From DATFVA01 sp963832715 (lineage in GTDB: Bacteria; Bacteroidota; Ignavibacteria; Ignavibacteriales; Ignavibacteriaceae), in the NCBI GenBank assembly GCA_963832715.1, contig CAWHVB010000005.1, forward strand, positions 1 through 64,000: 64,000 bases of DNA. Reading direction: 5' to 3'. Made by a program: the position numbers and the translations under genes. Under the pieces are notes generated by a model, which searched no databases, was not told where the DNA came from, and worked only from the letters and a program-made list of their open reading frames with translations. Of the stretch, positions 39,160 through 49,232 are shown in pieces. Every line of letters begins with the position of its first letter. Positions within the stretch are counted from its first letter, which is position 1.

Positions 39160-41810
39160 TTACTTCTGTCCGAAAAACTTGTGAAATATTCTGTTTCTAT
39201 TAATAAAATTTCTGTAAAAGAACACTTTGACTGCATCATTAAAAGCGAACCATACCAGTGCATATACAGTTACAATTAATCCCCACTTCCAGCCGACAGC
39301 CGGAACAAAGATTCCATAGACTCCAATCAGCAATCCTGATAATGCTGTTGTTAAAGATGCAAAAAGAAGAGGTTTTGAAGGAAAAGGTCTTTTGAAAAAC
39401 CATCCGGATGTTCTGGTATTAAAAATTGTGGCATGACCGGCAATTATTAATTTGGTGAAAATAGCAGTCTGGATCATCTGTTGAGACAAATTTGAATATG
39501 TTTCCAGAAGAAAAAATATCAGGAATGATGATACCACACCTATAACTCCAAGCAGGGTCGAAAGTCCGAATAATTCCCTGGTATTCCATCTAACCGGAAG
39601 ATTATCTGTCCTGGTATTATCGTATGCAATTGTTATTATCGGTATATCGTTCAATAAGGCAAGAATAATAATCATAATAGCCGAAACAGGGTAAAAGTTG
39701 AAAATCAGAATTGAAAGTGTCATAAAAAATATGACTCTGATTGTTTCTGCAATCCTGTAAATTGCATAGCTCTTCATCCTTTCGAAAATTATGCGTGCCT
39801 GTTTTACAGCATCTATAATTACTGAAATTCCCGGAGCCAGCAATACGAGATCGGCAGCTGCCCTGGCCGCATCCGTGGCCCCTGCCACTGCTATACCGGC
39901 ATCGGCTTTTTTTAATGCCGGTGCATCATTTACCCCGTCACCTGTCATTCCTACAATGTGATCGCCCTTCTGCAGCTGTTCAACAATTGTATATTTATCT
40001 GCCGGAAAAACCTGCGCAAAACCTCCGGCGTTTTCAATAATCCGTACTATTTCAGTCCCATGCTTTTTTTCCCTTTCGATTGCAGGATACTCATGTTGAA
40101 TCGAACTTTCGACTTCTTTGCCCGCCAGCCTGGCAAGTTCTCTTACTTTAGCTTCAGGCAGTGCCGGATTTATTTGCTGATGAATTTTTTGGCGAGTATT
40201 TCTGTGATTTTAATAAACTCTGCACTTGTTCCGGTTTTTAATTCATCAGCTTCAAGTATGTTTGAATTTAATCCCAGTTGTTCTGAAATCTGTCTTGCAA
40301 TTGCTGCATTATCACCAGTTACCATCTTTACATTTAACCCCAGCCGTCCGGCCTCTCTGATCGTGTCTTTTGCATCATCACGCGGCGGATCGTATAAGGG
40401 TATTAACCCGACGAATTTGTAATCTTTTTCTTCCTCATTTTTTACAGCAGTACCCAGGGTTCTGTAACCTTTATTGGCAAAATCAGTAACTGTTTTAGAA
40501 ACCATCCCGCTGTCAATATTTTTTGGTGATAATTTTAATATTACCTGCGGGGCACCCTTAGTTATCGTTATTCTCTTTCCTTCTTTATTGACTACTGCCT
40601 CGGTTCTTTTACTAACAGGGTCAAACGGAATAAATTTTTCGGATTTATAATTAGCAGACTCATCATATAGATTATTTTTTTTGAGATATTCGAAGATAGG
40701 TATTTCGATGGGATCATTATTTTCTTCTTTTGATGATAAAGCAGCAAATATCATCAGGTCTTTAACCTGGAATCCGTTAAATGCTATAGGGTCGGCTACG
40801 GTCATCGAATTTTTTGTGAGTGTACCGGTTTTATCTGAGCATAAAATATCTATGCCGGCAAGCTCTTCAATTGCAGCAAGTCTGCTTACAATTGCCTGTT
40901 TTTTTGATAGATTAATTGCGCCCACTGCCATGGTTACTGTTAAAACAGCAGGCAATGCTACCGGGATAGCAGCAACGGTAAGGACAAGTGTAAATCGTAA
41001 AATATTTATCATATCTTCGTGTCTGTATAACGCCGTTAAAATTATTAATATAACCATGCTGAGTGTTGTGAAGATAAGATAGTTACCCACTTTGATTATC
41101 ATCTTTTGGAAATGACTTTTCTGTTCTTTCTTTGCTTTTGCAACAAGCGATACTGTGTTGCCAAAATAGGTATTTAAACCGGTTAGAGTAACAATCGAAA
41201 TCATTTCACCTTGCCTGACTATGGAATTTGCATAGGCACTGTCGTTGTTATGTTTTGTTACAGGAAAAGATTCTCCTGTTAATGCCGATTGATCGATTTG
41301 TATATATTCGCCCTCAATTAATTTTACGTCGGCAGGAAGAATTTCACCTATTTTTATTTTGATTATATCTCCCGGAACAAGTTCTTTTGCATCTCTCTGG
41401 CTAAATTTACCATCTCTCAAAACAGTCGCTTTCTTAGCAAGTTTCTTCTTTAACACGCTTAAAGCATCCAGGGCTTTACTCTCCTGCCAGAAATCAATAA
41501 TAGCATTAACCAGCAGGAGGGATGTGATAATTCCAAAGTCCTCCCATTTTTGAACAGCTGCTGAGAGGATAGCTGCAATTTCTATCATCCACGGAATTGG
41601 TCCCCAGAACCTTCTTATTACCCTGTGGAAAAAAGTTTCTTCATTTTCAGGGATTTCATTATAACCGTATTTATTAAGTCTCTGCTTCGCTTCAGATTCG
41701 CTCAGACCTGTTACTTTATTACTCTTTAGTTCATGGAGTACTTCCGGTACATTCATTGTTTTATAATCTTTATCTTCATCCGGCTTCTTAATTTCTCTAA
41801 TCCTTTTCAT
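39160..41810 (-). CDS. Proton-type P-type ATPase (PMA-like, P3A), one frameshift
   Basis: The pump motifs are in order: TGESFPV (actuator), PVALPAVLTVTMAVGA, the phosphorylation site CSDKTGTLTKN, KGAPQVIL, DPPRDDAKDTI and, after a frame change near 40180, MTGDGVNDAPALKKADAGIA. The last five or six helices follow. It would export H+ at ATP cost, resembling the plant/archaeal/bacterial PMA group. Adding one A to an A6 run in the codons for LAKK restores a single frame of about 883 aa, so the shift is probably a homopolymer error; the literal pieces are 39160-39948 and 40170-41819. About 45 extra residues lie before GFAQVFPADKY. AGGA suits the ATG at 41810 better than 41819. Confidence 0.85.
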
Positions 41811-41833
41811 ACGAAACATCCTAAAAAAAAATT

Positions 41834-44366
41834 TTACTTCTGCCAGAGTATCTGTCCTGCTTCAAGCGGAACGGAAGCACCTTCATAGCATGGTACTACC
41901 CTGATAGTATAATCTGACGCAGGGCGTGCCGAGGATACTTTTGCACTGAATTTGTAATTGCCCGGAGTAGATCTATATTGATTATGCAGCTGCATCGGTT
42001 GTGTTACCGGATCCCCCCCATTGATCCCGTCAGCATACAGCTCCACACTGATTGAATCAGGGTCAATACTTCCCAGGTAAACTTCTATCCCGAACATATG
42101 CCAATTCGTTGTTGTTTCTAACTCAATCCCGCCAAAATGTATTTTAGCCCAATTTCTATTCATAGAATTTTTCCAATCAATAAGTCTTTTAGCTTCAAAA
42201 CCATCATTTGCGGCCCGTGCCTTAAAAGCATGAGCCCTCGGGATATAATGTTTCTCAGTGTATTCCCTTACTGCTCTGTTTGCAGAAAACTCCGGTGTTA
42301 ACAACGCCATACTTTCGCGTATCCGGTTAACCCATTTCACAGGAATTCCTTGTTCATTCCTATCGTAGAATTCCGGTATTATTTCGTTTTCGAGAAGATT
42401 GTAAAGTTCCCTGGCTTCTCTATCGTCCCAATACACATTATTCTCGTGCTCATTTCCGTCGCCCAAAGCCCAGCCGACATCCGGTGAATTTGCCTCAGCC
42501 CACCATCCGTCAAGTTCAGATAAATTCAGACCTCCGTTTGCCAGAACTTTCATTCCGCTGGTTCCGCTTGCTTCCCATGGCCTGCGCGGTGTATTGATCC
42601 ATACATCAACACCTTTTACCAGCTGCTGTGTTAATAGCATATCATAATCACTAAGAAACACAGCATGATCTTTCATCCCGGGCTGCCTGATAAAATCGTA
42701 TCCATTCTTTAATCAATTCCTGACCTTCTGTATCATCCGGATGAGCTTTGCCGGCTATAATTATCTGGACGGGAAGCTGCTGGTTGGATAAAATATTTAG
42801 TAATCGCTGCTTATCATGTAATAATAAATTCGGTCTCTTATAGGCTGCAAAACGGCGCGCAAATCCGAGGGTTAAGGCGTTTGGATTAAGAATAAATTTT
42901 GCATCATTTACTTCTTTAACACTCGCCCCTGTTTCTGCAAGCTGCCTTGACAATCGTTCGCGTGTATAGTTCAGCATAGACTTCAGCGAAGCGTCCCGAA
43001 AAAGCCAGATCGTTTTATCAGGAATGCGGCGTATATTTTCTGTGAGTTTTTCTGTTGATCCAAGCCATCGATCCTTTCCGCAGGCCTCGGTCCATAGTTT
43101 ATCGGCTTCCGCAGAATCCCATGTCGGTACGTGAACTCCATTCGTAACGCTGCAAACCGGGATTTCGTTTTCAGGCCATCTTTTAAAAAGAGGTTCGAAA
43201 AGATGCCGGCTAACCCGGCTGTGCAGCCGGCTTACTGCATTGACCGCTCCGCTTCCGTGAATAGCCAGGTAAGCCATGTTAAATCTCTCAGAGGGATCAT
43301 TAGGATTGCTGCGTCCTAATGCTAGTAATTCATCGATTGTCAGATTTAATTTCTCCTTAGCATAACCGCCCAGGTACTTTTCAATAAGATCAGGTGAGAA
43401 CAAATCAAACCCCGCTGCTACGGCGGTATGTGTTGTAAAAAGGTTGCCGGTTCTTGTAGCAGCTAATGATATCTCAAATGATTGTTTTGTCTCTTCCATA
43501 AAGTCTCTTGCTCTTTCAAGTACTGCAAAAGCTGCATGTCCTTCATTAAGGTGACATACTTCCGGATTGAAGCCGAGAGCTTTTAATAACTTCCATCCTC
43601 CTATTCCAAGCACTATCTCCTGTTTAATTCTAAGTTCCTGCCCACCCCCATAGAGTTCGCTTGTTATTCCGCGATGAGCAGGAAAGTTAGCCGCATCGTT
43701 GCTATCCAGCAGAAAAAGTCTTACTCTGCCAACCTGAACTTGCCATGTGCGGAGCCATACCGTATGGCCCGGGAGAGTAATTTCTATCCGCAGCCAGTCT
43801 CCATCTGATTTTCGCAGTGGTGTAATAGGCAGTTGTCCCGGATCGTTATAAGGATAGAAAGCTTGCTGTGAGCCCTCTTTATCGATTATCTGCCGAAAGT
43901 ATCCCTGCTGGTAGAGTAATCCAACACCGATAACCGGCACACCCAAATCGCTTGCGGCTTTAAGCTGATCCCCCGCAACATTTCCCAATCCCCCGGAATA
44001 TATTGGTAAAGCTTCACTCAGCATAAACTCCATACTAAAATAGGCGGCGCAGGTCAATGGTGATTGAGGATAACTTCTCTGGAACCATGCAGGCACTTCT
44101 GTTTTGTGCCGTTTTATCTCCAGCAATTCGTTCATTTTATTTTTGAAATCTTTATTTGCCAGACAGTTTTTTAATCTTTCAGGTGAAGTTGTTTGTAAAA
44201 TGACCCCTGGATTTTGTGTCAAATCCCACAACCCGGGATCCAGTTGCCGCCAGAGGCTGTCTCCATAATGATTCCACGACCATATCATATCAAGGGCAAG
44301 TTCAGAAAGAGAATCAAAACCCTCAAAATCAGCCGGCGCTCCATTATAATTATTGTAGGTTCTCAT
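41834..44366 (-). CDS. glgP: Alpha-glucan (glycogen) phosphorylase, one frameshift
   Basis: It removes glucose 1-phosphate from glycogen. The N terminus has the DUF3417-like part of the short bacterial type (LSELALDMIWSWNHYGDSLW); next come YFSMEFMLSEALPIYSGGLG, HLNEGHAAFAVLERAR, SVTNGVHVPTW, FARRFAAYKRPNLLL and, after the shift, TPRRPWEASGTSGMKVLANG, where Lys is the pyridoxal phosphate-binding residue. Removing one T from a TTTT run near 42675 joins WIRF to IRQPGMKDHAVF and gives about 843 aa, the normal length. Literal pieces are 42651-44366 and 41834-42676. It is immediately upstream of the P-ATPase (gap about 23 nt), so they are likely co-transcribed. Confidence 0.9.
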
Positions 44367-44445
44367 TGTGTGTACTTTTCTGCTGTTTTAATTCTTCTTT
44401 CTCGTCGGGCTTCTTTATAAGATTTATTATCCTCTGGTCTTTCAT
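44350..44445 (-). CDS. Short upstream frame overlapping the start of glgP
   Basis: A 31-codon frame starts at ATG 44445 with GGAGA nine bases upstream and reads MKDQRIINLIKKPDEKEELK, ending 17 bases inside glgP. The words IxxIKKPDE also open the P-ATPase downstream (REIKKPDEDKDYK). It could be a leader peptide coupling translation of glgP, or the true N terminus of glgP with a one-base error. glgP itself has no better ribosome site. Confidence 0.4.
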   Translation of the reverse strand: MKDQRIINLIKKPDEKEELKQQKSTHNENLQ

Positions 44446-44879
44446 ATGCTTATCTCCGGTTTAACTTCTAATATGTGATCAACACACTCTCAAAATATTT
44501 AAACACTTTAATTATAATACAGCAACCTCTTTGCCATTCTCAATTGTCTATTCATTTGATTTGATTTACGGTTTCAATACAACCAGGTACCAGGAATGTT
44601 TTTATTTCGCTCATATCTTCGCTGAAACACGAAATATCGAACCTATTCAAAAAACATTTCTCAGGTACATATTATATAGAATAGAAAATAGGATTGGTAT
44701 GTTATTTGAGATTTTAAGAAAGTCATTGGCTAAGCCAATTATCATGACGGCTCGGGTTAAATAAATAGTAAAGGAATTAAATTCAATGCGATTAGCATTT
44801 GGAAGAGTATTCAGGTTTGTTTCCACATTTTTAGAAGTGATGACTAAGGAATATTATAAGTATGAAAGGAGATGATAAA
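44446..44879. other. Divergent intergenic region between glgP and gap
   Basis: It should carry promoters in both directions. A plus-strand open frame at 44531-44764 has no homology that I recognise and no ribosome site, so I leave it out. AAAGGAG at 44864-44870 is the ribosome site of the next gene. No strong hairpin or repeat was seen. Confidence 0.4.
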
Positions 44880-45920
44880 ATGATTAAAGCAGCAATTAAT
44901 GGTCTGGGCAGGATTGGGCGTGCAGTTTTCAAAATTATAAACGAACAAAATGATATTGATCTTGTTGCCGTTAACGATCTTGTTCCTCCGGATAATTTAG
45001 CTTATCTGCTTAAATACGATACTGTATATGGGCGCTATGAAAAGGATGTAACTCATACCTCTGACTCCCTTATAGTAGATGGGAAAAAATTTAAAGTTCT
45101 GAATGAGAAGAATCCCGAAAAGCTGCCATGGAAAGAACTTGATATCGATATTGTATTTGAATGTACAGGTTTCTTTACAACAAAAGTGGACATGCTAAAA
45201 CACATTCAAGCAGGGGCAAGGCACGTGATACTTTCTGCGCCTTCCAAAAATGAAGAAATAGTAACCGTTGTATACGGGGTAAATCAGCCTGAAGATGAAG
45301 AAAAGCTTGAGCTGATTTCCTGCGCGAGCTGCACAACAAATTGCATTACTCCGATTGTAGAGATTCTGGGGAGAAGGGTCGGAATTAAGAAGGCAATAAT
45401 GACAACGATTCACGCTTATACTGCAAGCCAGTCTCTTGTCGATGGGCCTAATAAGAAATTTCGGCGCGGACGGGCCGGAGCTGCAAATTTTGTCCCGACA
45501 ACCACAGGAGCTGCTAAAGCAACAACCCGGGTCCTCCCGCAATACAAGAGTAAATTTGATGGTGTGGCCATTAGAGGTCCTGTACCTGTAGGATCAATTG
45601 CTGATCTTGTATTTGTTGTAGAAGGTAAAACAACAGCAGAGAAAATAAATAAGATATTTGAAGAAGAGGCAGGAACGGAACGTTATAATAAAGTAATTTC
45701 TGTAAGCAGTGATGAAATAGTGTCCTCAGATATAATAATGGATACTCACGCTTCAATAGTAGATTTAACAATGACCCGTGTTATTGACGGTGATCTTGTT
45801 AAAGTTATGAGCTGGTATGATAATGAATGGGGATATGCAAACCAGTTAGTAAGAGAATCTGCAAGAATGGGAAAATTAATTGAAAATAAATTTTCGTTAA
45901 TGGCAGGTTCTAATGCATAA
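44880..45920 (+). CDS. gap: Glyceraldehyde-3-phosphate dehydrogenase, type I
   Basis: It oxidises glyceraldehyde 3-phosphate to 1,3-bisphosphoglycerate with NAD(P). The start is the ATG at 44880, nine bases after AAAGGAG; the frame to 44862 would place the ribosome site inside the gene. NGLGRIGRAVF binds the dinucleotide, SCASCTTNCI holds the catalytic Cys, HAYTASQ the His, and RGRAGAANFVPTTTGAA the phosphate sites. WYDNEWGYANQLV closes the catalytic domain. 346 aa. The residue after VAVND is Leu, as in many NAD enzymes, but dual use cannot be excluded. Beside glgP it suggests a glycogen-to-pyruvate energy supply in this block. Confidence 0.9.
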   Translation: MIKAAINGLGRIGRAVFKIINEQNDIDLVAVNDLVPPDNLAYLLKYDTVYGRYEKDVTHTSDSLIVDGKKFKVLNEKNPEKLPWKELDIDIVFECTGFFTTKVDMLKHIQAGARHVILSAPSKNEEIVTVVYGVNQPEDEEKLELISCASCTTNCITPIVEILGRRVGIKKAIMTTIHAYTASQSLVDGPNKKFRRGRAGAANFVPTTTGAAKATTRVLPQYKSKFDGVAIRGPVPVGSIADLVFVVEGKTTAEKINKIFEEEAGTERYNKVISVSSDEIVSSDIIMDTHASIVDLTMTRVIDGDLVKVMSWYDNEWGYANQLVRESARMGKLIENKFSLMAGSNA

Positions 45921-46128
45921 ATATTATAAAAATGGAAATCACGATCTTCTTAACGACACTGCTTTATTGAATTTAAGGGATCGTTATTTAATAAATAATT
46001 CGCGGGCAGGGAGCAATGGTTTTAATGTCCAATAGTTTTGATTTGAATGATTGAAATTATATTCAGGATTAATTGCTCCTTTCGCTCGCAACGATTTAAC
46101 TGAACGCATTTAATAACCGGGAAATATT

Positions 46129-46602
46129 ATGGAAACAAGAATTGGTATTAAAAAGGAAAATCTCGAAACAGTCGCTCATGTTCTTGCGAAAGTTTTAGCA
46201 GATGAATTTTTGTTAACTACAAAAACGCGTAATGCTCATTGGAACTTAGAAGGTCCGGATTTCTATGACAAGCACAAGTTCTTTGAATTTCAGTACTCGC
46301 AGCTGGATGAGATTTTGGACCAGGTTGCTGAAAGGATTCGGTCTCTGGGTCATTATGCTCCTGCATCGTTGAAGCAATACCTGGAACTGACACAGTTTAC
46401 TGAAGAATTGAATGAGAAAAATGACAGCCAGGGATTCATTAAAGAACTTCTCACAGACCATGAGAATTTAATTGTAGAGCTGAGAGAAAAAGTTCATATT
46501 TTCGAAAAAGGTCACACAGACGTGGGCAGTACTGATTTTCTAATAGGTTTAATTAGATTCCACGAGGCTGCTGCCTGGATGCTCCGAATGCACATTAAGT
46601 AA
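46129..46602 (+). CDS. dps: Dps-family ferritin-like DNA protection protein
   Basis: This 157-aa helical protein carries the Dps ferroxidase ligands in TKTRNAHWNLEGPDFYDKH (His) and FEFQYSQLDEILDQVAERIRSLG (Asp and Glu), the intersubunit centre typical of Dps dodecamers. It stores iron and detoxifies peroxide. It lies alone on the plus strand, between gap and the zinc-finger gene (61-nt gap), and fits the stress-defence theme of usp, Dps and the zinc-finger protein. No OxyR or Fur site could be identified by eye. Confidence 0.9.
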   Translation: METRIGIKKENLETVAHVLAKVLADEFLLTTKTRNAHWNLEGPDFYDKHKFFEFQYSQLDEILDQVAERIRSLGHYAPASLKQYLELTQFTEELNEKNDSQGFIKELLTDHENLIVELREKVHIFEKGHTDVGSTDFLIGLIRFHEAAAWMLRMHIK

Positions 46603-46663
46603 TGAACATTTCGGCTTATCTAGCTGGAGAGACGTATTTAATAAATAAACACCGGATTCTATT

Positions 46664-46939
46664 ATGAAAGCAGCTGAATCGAATTGTGTTCACATTAATA
46701 ATATCAAAAAAATAAAATTAGCCGATAGGTACGAATGTGAGGAATGTATTAAGACGAACGACCGATGGGTTCACTTGCGCACCTGTCAGACATGCGGCGT
46801 AACTCTTTGTTGTGATAATTCGCCAAACCGGCATGCATCAAAGCACGCGCATCAATCGGGGCACCCGGTGATTTCATCGGCCGAACCGGGTGAAAATTGG
46901 CTTTATTGTTATAATGATGATTTGTATTACGAATATTAA
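46664..46939 (+). CDS. UBP-type zinc-finger protein
   Basis: This 91-aa protein consists of one UBP/ZnF domain. CVHINNI, YECEEC, HLRTCQTCGVTLCCDNSPN and HASKHAHQSGHPVI provide the spaced Cys and His ligands for the usual zinc sites. In eukaryotes the domain binds the free C terminus of ubiquitin; bacterial stand-alone versions are common and uncharacterised. It is 61 nt after dps on the same strand and may share its transcript. Cytoplasmic, no signal peptide. Identity is firm, role unknown. Confidence 0.85.
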   Translation: MKAAESNCVHINNIKKIKLADRYECEECIKTNDRWVHLRTCQTCGVTLCCDNSPNRHASKHAHQSGHPVISSAEPGENWLYCYNDDLYYEY

Positions 46940-47080
46940 ATACTGTTACCCGATATGATTCGAAGTATTAAAGTATAAACAGAAATCTACTTTCAGGCAA
47001 TGAATTCTATGGGATAAAAAGAACTATATTTCTTCCCTTACCTGCTTGAGGTCAACAATAAAACTATAAAGGAGTCTTTT

Positions 47081-47470
47081 ATGGAAACAGAAATAAGATC
47101 CCTGATAGCGGAAAATGATTTAGATATTGCCTGTGAAATCAGGGAATATCTTTATTCACTGGGGCATACAGTTTATCCGATTGTTTCAAAAGGTGAAGAG
47201 TTACTGCAGGCAGGCTTGTTCAAACAACCAACTTATATAATTACCGATCTTTATCTTACGGGACAATATGACGGGATTGAAGCGATAGCAAGGTTGGAAG
47301 AAATATTTAAAATCCCATATATATTTATCACTTCATTTGATGATTACAGCAGGCTAATTAATTCATATAGTTTAGACCCTGTGAGCCTCATTTGTAAACC
47401 AATCGAACGTGATAATCTGGTGCATAGTATTTCCAGAATTGTAGAGAAATTCTCAAGAGAATTAGCCTGA
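47081..47470 (+). CDS. Single-domain response regulator (receiver only)
   Basis: This 129-aa protein is one REC domain: acidic pair near IAENDLD, phospho-acceptor Asp in IITDLYLTG (about residue 59), Thr/Ser in FITSFDD and the conserved Lys in ICKPIE. No output domain follows, so it would pass phosphoryl groups on or act by protein contact. GGAGTC precedes the ATG. There is no kinase gene adjacent; the hybrid kinase at 0.1-4.3 kb is too distant to link. Partner unknown. Confidence 0.85.
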   Translation: METEIRSLIAENDLDIACEIREYLYSLGHTVYPIVSKGEELLQAGLFKQPTYIITDLYLTGQYDGIEAIARLEEIFKIPYIFITSFDDYSRLINSYSLDPVSLICKPIERDNLVHSISRIVEKFSRELA

Positions 47471-47540
47471 TTTGCTTCTTTACGTCTGAAAATCCCTGAC
47501 CTCGCATGCGATTAAACCTGGTAATGCAGCGATCCCAGGG

Positions 47541-47657
47541 TGGAAAATAAGAAGGTAAGAAGGAAAGAAGGTAAGATGATGAGAAGGTAAGAAGGTAAGA
47601 AAGTAAGAAGATAAAAGAAGGTAAGAAGATAAGAAGGTAAGAAGATGAGAGGATATG
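47541..47657. repeat. Purine-rich AAGAAGGTAAGA repeat tract
   Basis: The tract is made of degenerate AAGAAGGTAAG and GATGAGAAGGTAAG words, the same family as at 31.4 and 33.0 kb. It fills the middle of the 288-bp gap between the receiver gene and the TonB-like gene. No gene is hidden in it. Confidence 0.75.
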
Positions 47658-47758
47658 AATAAACTTTTATGTACCGCGCTCTGCAGCGTAGGGGTTTACG
47701 GAACTTTTATGAAATGTCTGTGTGAAAGGGGTAGTAACAACTACAAAAGGAGCCTGAT

Positions 47759-48412
47759 ATGTCTTTTGTTACAGCAAGGGTAAGTGCCCTGGACCGCAGC
47801 TATAAAAGGGGAATCGAAGTCAGTTTCATAATCGTCCTTCTTCTGATCATTGCAGCTTTTAAATTTGCGCCGATAAGGACGGGAACAAATCTCAACAGCC
47901 GCTCTAATGCGGAAATATTTATTCCCACGCTGGTTGATCCGTCGCGGCAGACAAGTCTGCCCCCCTCAAAACCTGCTCCCCCTATCCCGGAGATCGCTCT
48001 TTCCGCCGATGAAATTCAGGATATTGAACTGGAACCATCGGGCTTATTCGACAAGCCTGTTGTTTCTCTGCCGCCTGAGCGCCACGTAATCTCTGAAATA
48101 AAAGAGGAACCTGTTCCATTCTATGAACTTGAATCCTACCCCGAGCCTGTCGGCGGTATGAAGTCGATTACTGAGAAAATTCATTATACAGAGCTGGCGC
48201 GGAGAGCGGGAATTGAAGGGACTGTTACTATTGAGGCACTGCTCGGCAAGAACGGCGATGTGCTGGAAGCTAAGGTGGTTAAAGGTATAGGCGGGGGACT
48301 TGATGAGATCGCCTTAAAAGCGATAATGGATACTAAGTTTACTCCCGGTATGCAGCGCGATAAACCTGTCATGGTAAGGTTATCGATTCCTGTGAAGTTC
48401 AGACTTCAGTGA
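47759..48412 (+). CDS. TonB-family energy-transducing protein
   Basis: This 217-aa protein has one N-terminal membrane helix (VSFIIVLLLIIAAFKF, about 23-38), a Pro-rich periplasmic linker (LPPSKPAPPIPEI) and a TonB C-terminal domain (IEGTVTIEALLGKNGDVLEA, LDEIALKAIMDTKFTPGMQ, VRLSIPVKFRL). It would couple the proton motive force to outer-membrane transport. AAAAGGAG nine bases before the ATG supports the start. No ExbB/ExbD or receptor gene is nearby, so it may use partners encoded elsewhere. It is convergent with the ASRT gene, whose stop abuts its own. Confidence 0.85.
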   Translation: MSFVTARVSALDRSYKRGIEVSFIIVLLLIIAAFKFAPIRTGTNLNSRSNAEIFIPTLVDPSRQTSLPPSKPAPPIPEIALSADEIQDIELEPSGLFDKPVVSLPPERHVISEIKEEPVPFYELESYPEPVGGMKSITEKIHYTELARRAGIEGTVTIEALLGKNGDVLEAKVVKGIGGGLDEIALKAIMDTKFTPGMQRDKPVMVRLSIPVKFRLQ

Positions 48413-48790
48413 TTATTCAGCGGGATAGGCCATCGTAGACAGAAGTGCGTTTTCAGCCTGGCGTGAATCAAGCCGCGAGTGCTGAACTATGACCGGTGTA
48501 TCCGATCTAATAACGCTTGAGTAGTCTGTTCCTTTCGGTACCGGTTCGGGATCTTCAAGGTTATTGAACCTGATATGTTTAGTTCTCTGCGCAGGGATTG
48601 TAATTTTATAAGGACCGGCAGGATCTCTGTCGCTAAAATAAATAGTAATTTCTATGTGTGCTTCCTTATCCGAAGTGTTCAGTATGCACGCTGTTTCGTG
48701 ACTGAGCATTTCGGGTTCGGGACCATTGCTGGTCTTCGGGATGTAGCCTTCGGCAATCACCCAGACTTTTTTTCCTAATGTGTTGTTCAT
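48413..48790 (-). CDS. Anabaena sensory rhodopsin transducer (ASRT) family protein
   Basis: This 125-aa protein reads VWVIAEGYIPKTSNGPEPEM, LSHETACILNTSDKEAHIEI, FSDRDPAGPYKITIPAQRTK and SDTPVIVQHSRLDSRQAENA, a near-full match to the ASRT family as I know it (all-beta, tetrameric, small-molecule-binding fold). In Anabaena the homologue is the soluble transducer of sensory rhodopsin. No rhodopsin gene is in this window. It closes a run of sugar-acid or hydroxy-acid genes, in keeping with the proposal that the family binds carbohydrate-related ligands. Length is complete. Ten nt separate it from the PPC-domain gene, so they are co-transcribed. Confidence 0.85.
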   Translation of the reverse strand: MNNTLGKKVWVIAEGYIPKTSNGPEPEMLSHETACILNTSDKEAHIEITIYFSDRDPAGPYKITIPAQRTKHIRFNNLEDPEPVPKGTDYSSVIRSDTPVIVQHSRLDSRQAENALLSTMAYPAE

Positions 48791-48800
48791 ATTCTCTCTC

Positions 48801-49232
48801 TCAGATTTTTATTAAAGGCAGTCCTGTCTCTTCATCCATTTCGCGATGCAGATAGACGGGAGATTCTGTAAGGACAATCTCAAGGGTGGGGCGGACGATC
48901 CCTTCTTTCAAATGTCCTCCCATGGCATTCCCATTGCGTTTGCCGACTACAGTGTGTATGTGAACTTTCGGTTTACTCCTGAATCGTGAAATGTTGCCGA
49001 TAAGCGATACCACTTCTACCTGTTCCCTGATCTCATTATTTATATATTCTTTTTTATCCATATCAAAATATGCAAGGGTTACTTTCCTGAATGCACCTAT
49101 TGCAGTTAAATGACTGTCGGTCAGATTGTTTTCTTCGGCAAAGTTCTCCAGTCCTGAAATTACTTCTTCATCCTTATCAAATACTACAACATAGGTTTTA
49201 TGCTCGCCCGTGTTTACCATTTTTGTTTTCAT
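48801..49232 (-). CDS. PPC/DUF296-domain protein
   Basis: A 143-aa protein made of one PPC (plants and prokaryotes conserved, DUF296) domain: EVISGLENFAEENNLTDSHL, AIGAFRKVTLAYFD, VVSLIGNISRFRSKPKVHIH and GNAMGGHLKEGIVRPTLEIV. The His residues of HIHTV and GGHL form the conserved possible metal site. Plant relatives carry AT-hooks and bind DNA; the bacterial ones lack them and have no settled function. Its GAGGGAGA site precedes the ATG, which overlaps the stop of the FAD/Fe-S oxidase by four bases, so it belongs to the same operon. Confidence 0.85.
   Translation of the reverse strand: MKTKMVNTGEHKTYVVVFDKDEEVISGLENFAEENNLTDSHLTAIGAFRKVTLAYFDMDKKEYINNEIREQVEVVSLIGNISRFRSKPKVHIHTVVGKRNGNAMGGHLKEGIVRPTLEIVLTESPVYLHREMDEETGLPLIKI

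Noticed and set aside
44531..44764. Plus-strand open frame of 77 codons upstream of gap
   Set aside because: No ribosome site, no family resemblance, and unusual amino-acid content; the region is better read as promoter DNA.
46008..46080. GGAGCAAT...ATTGCTCC inverted repeat between gap and dps as a terminator
   Set aside because: The arms are short and about 55 nt apart, and no T-tract follows.
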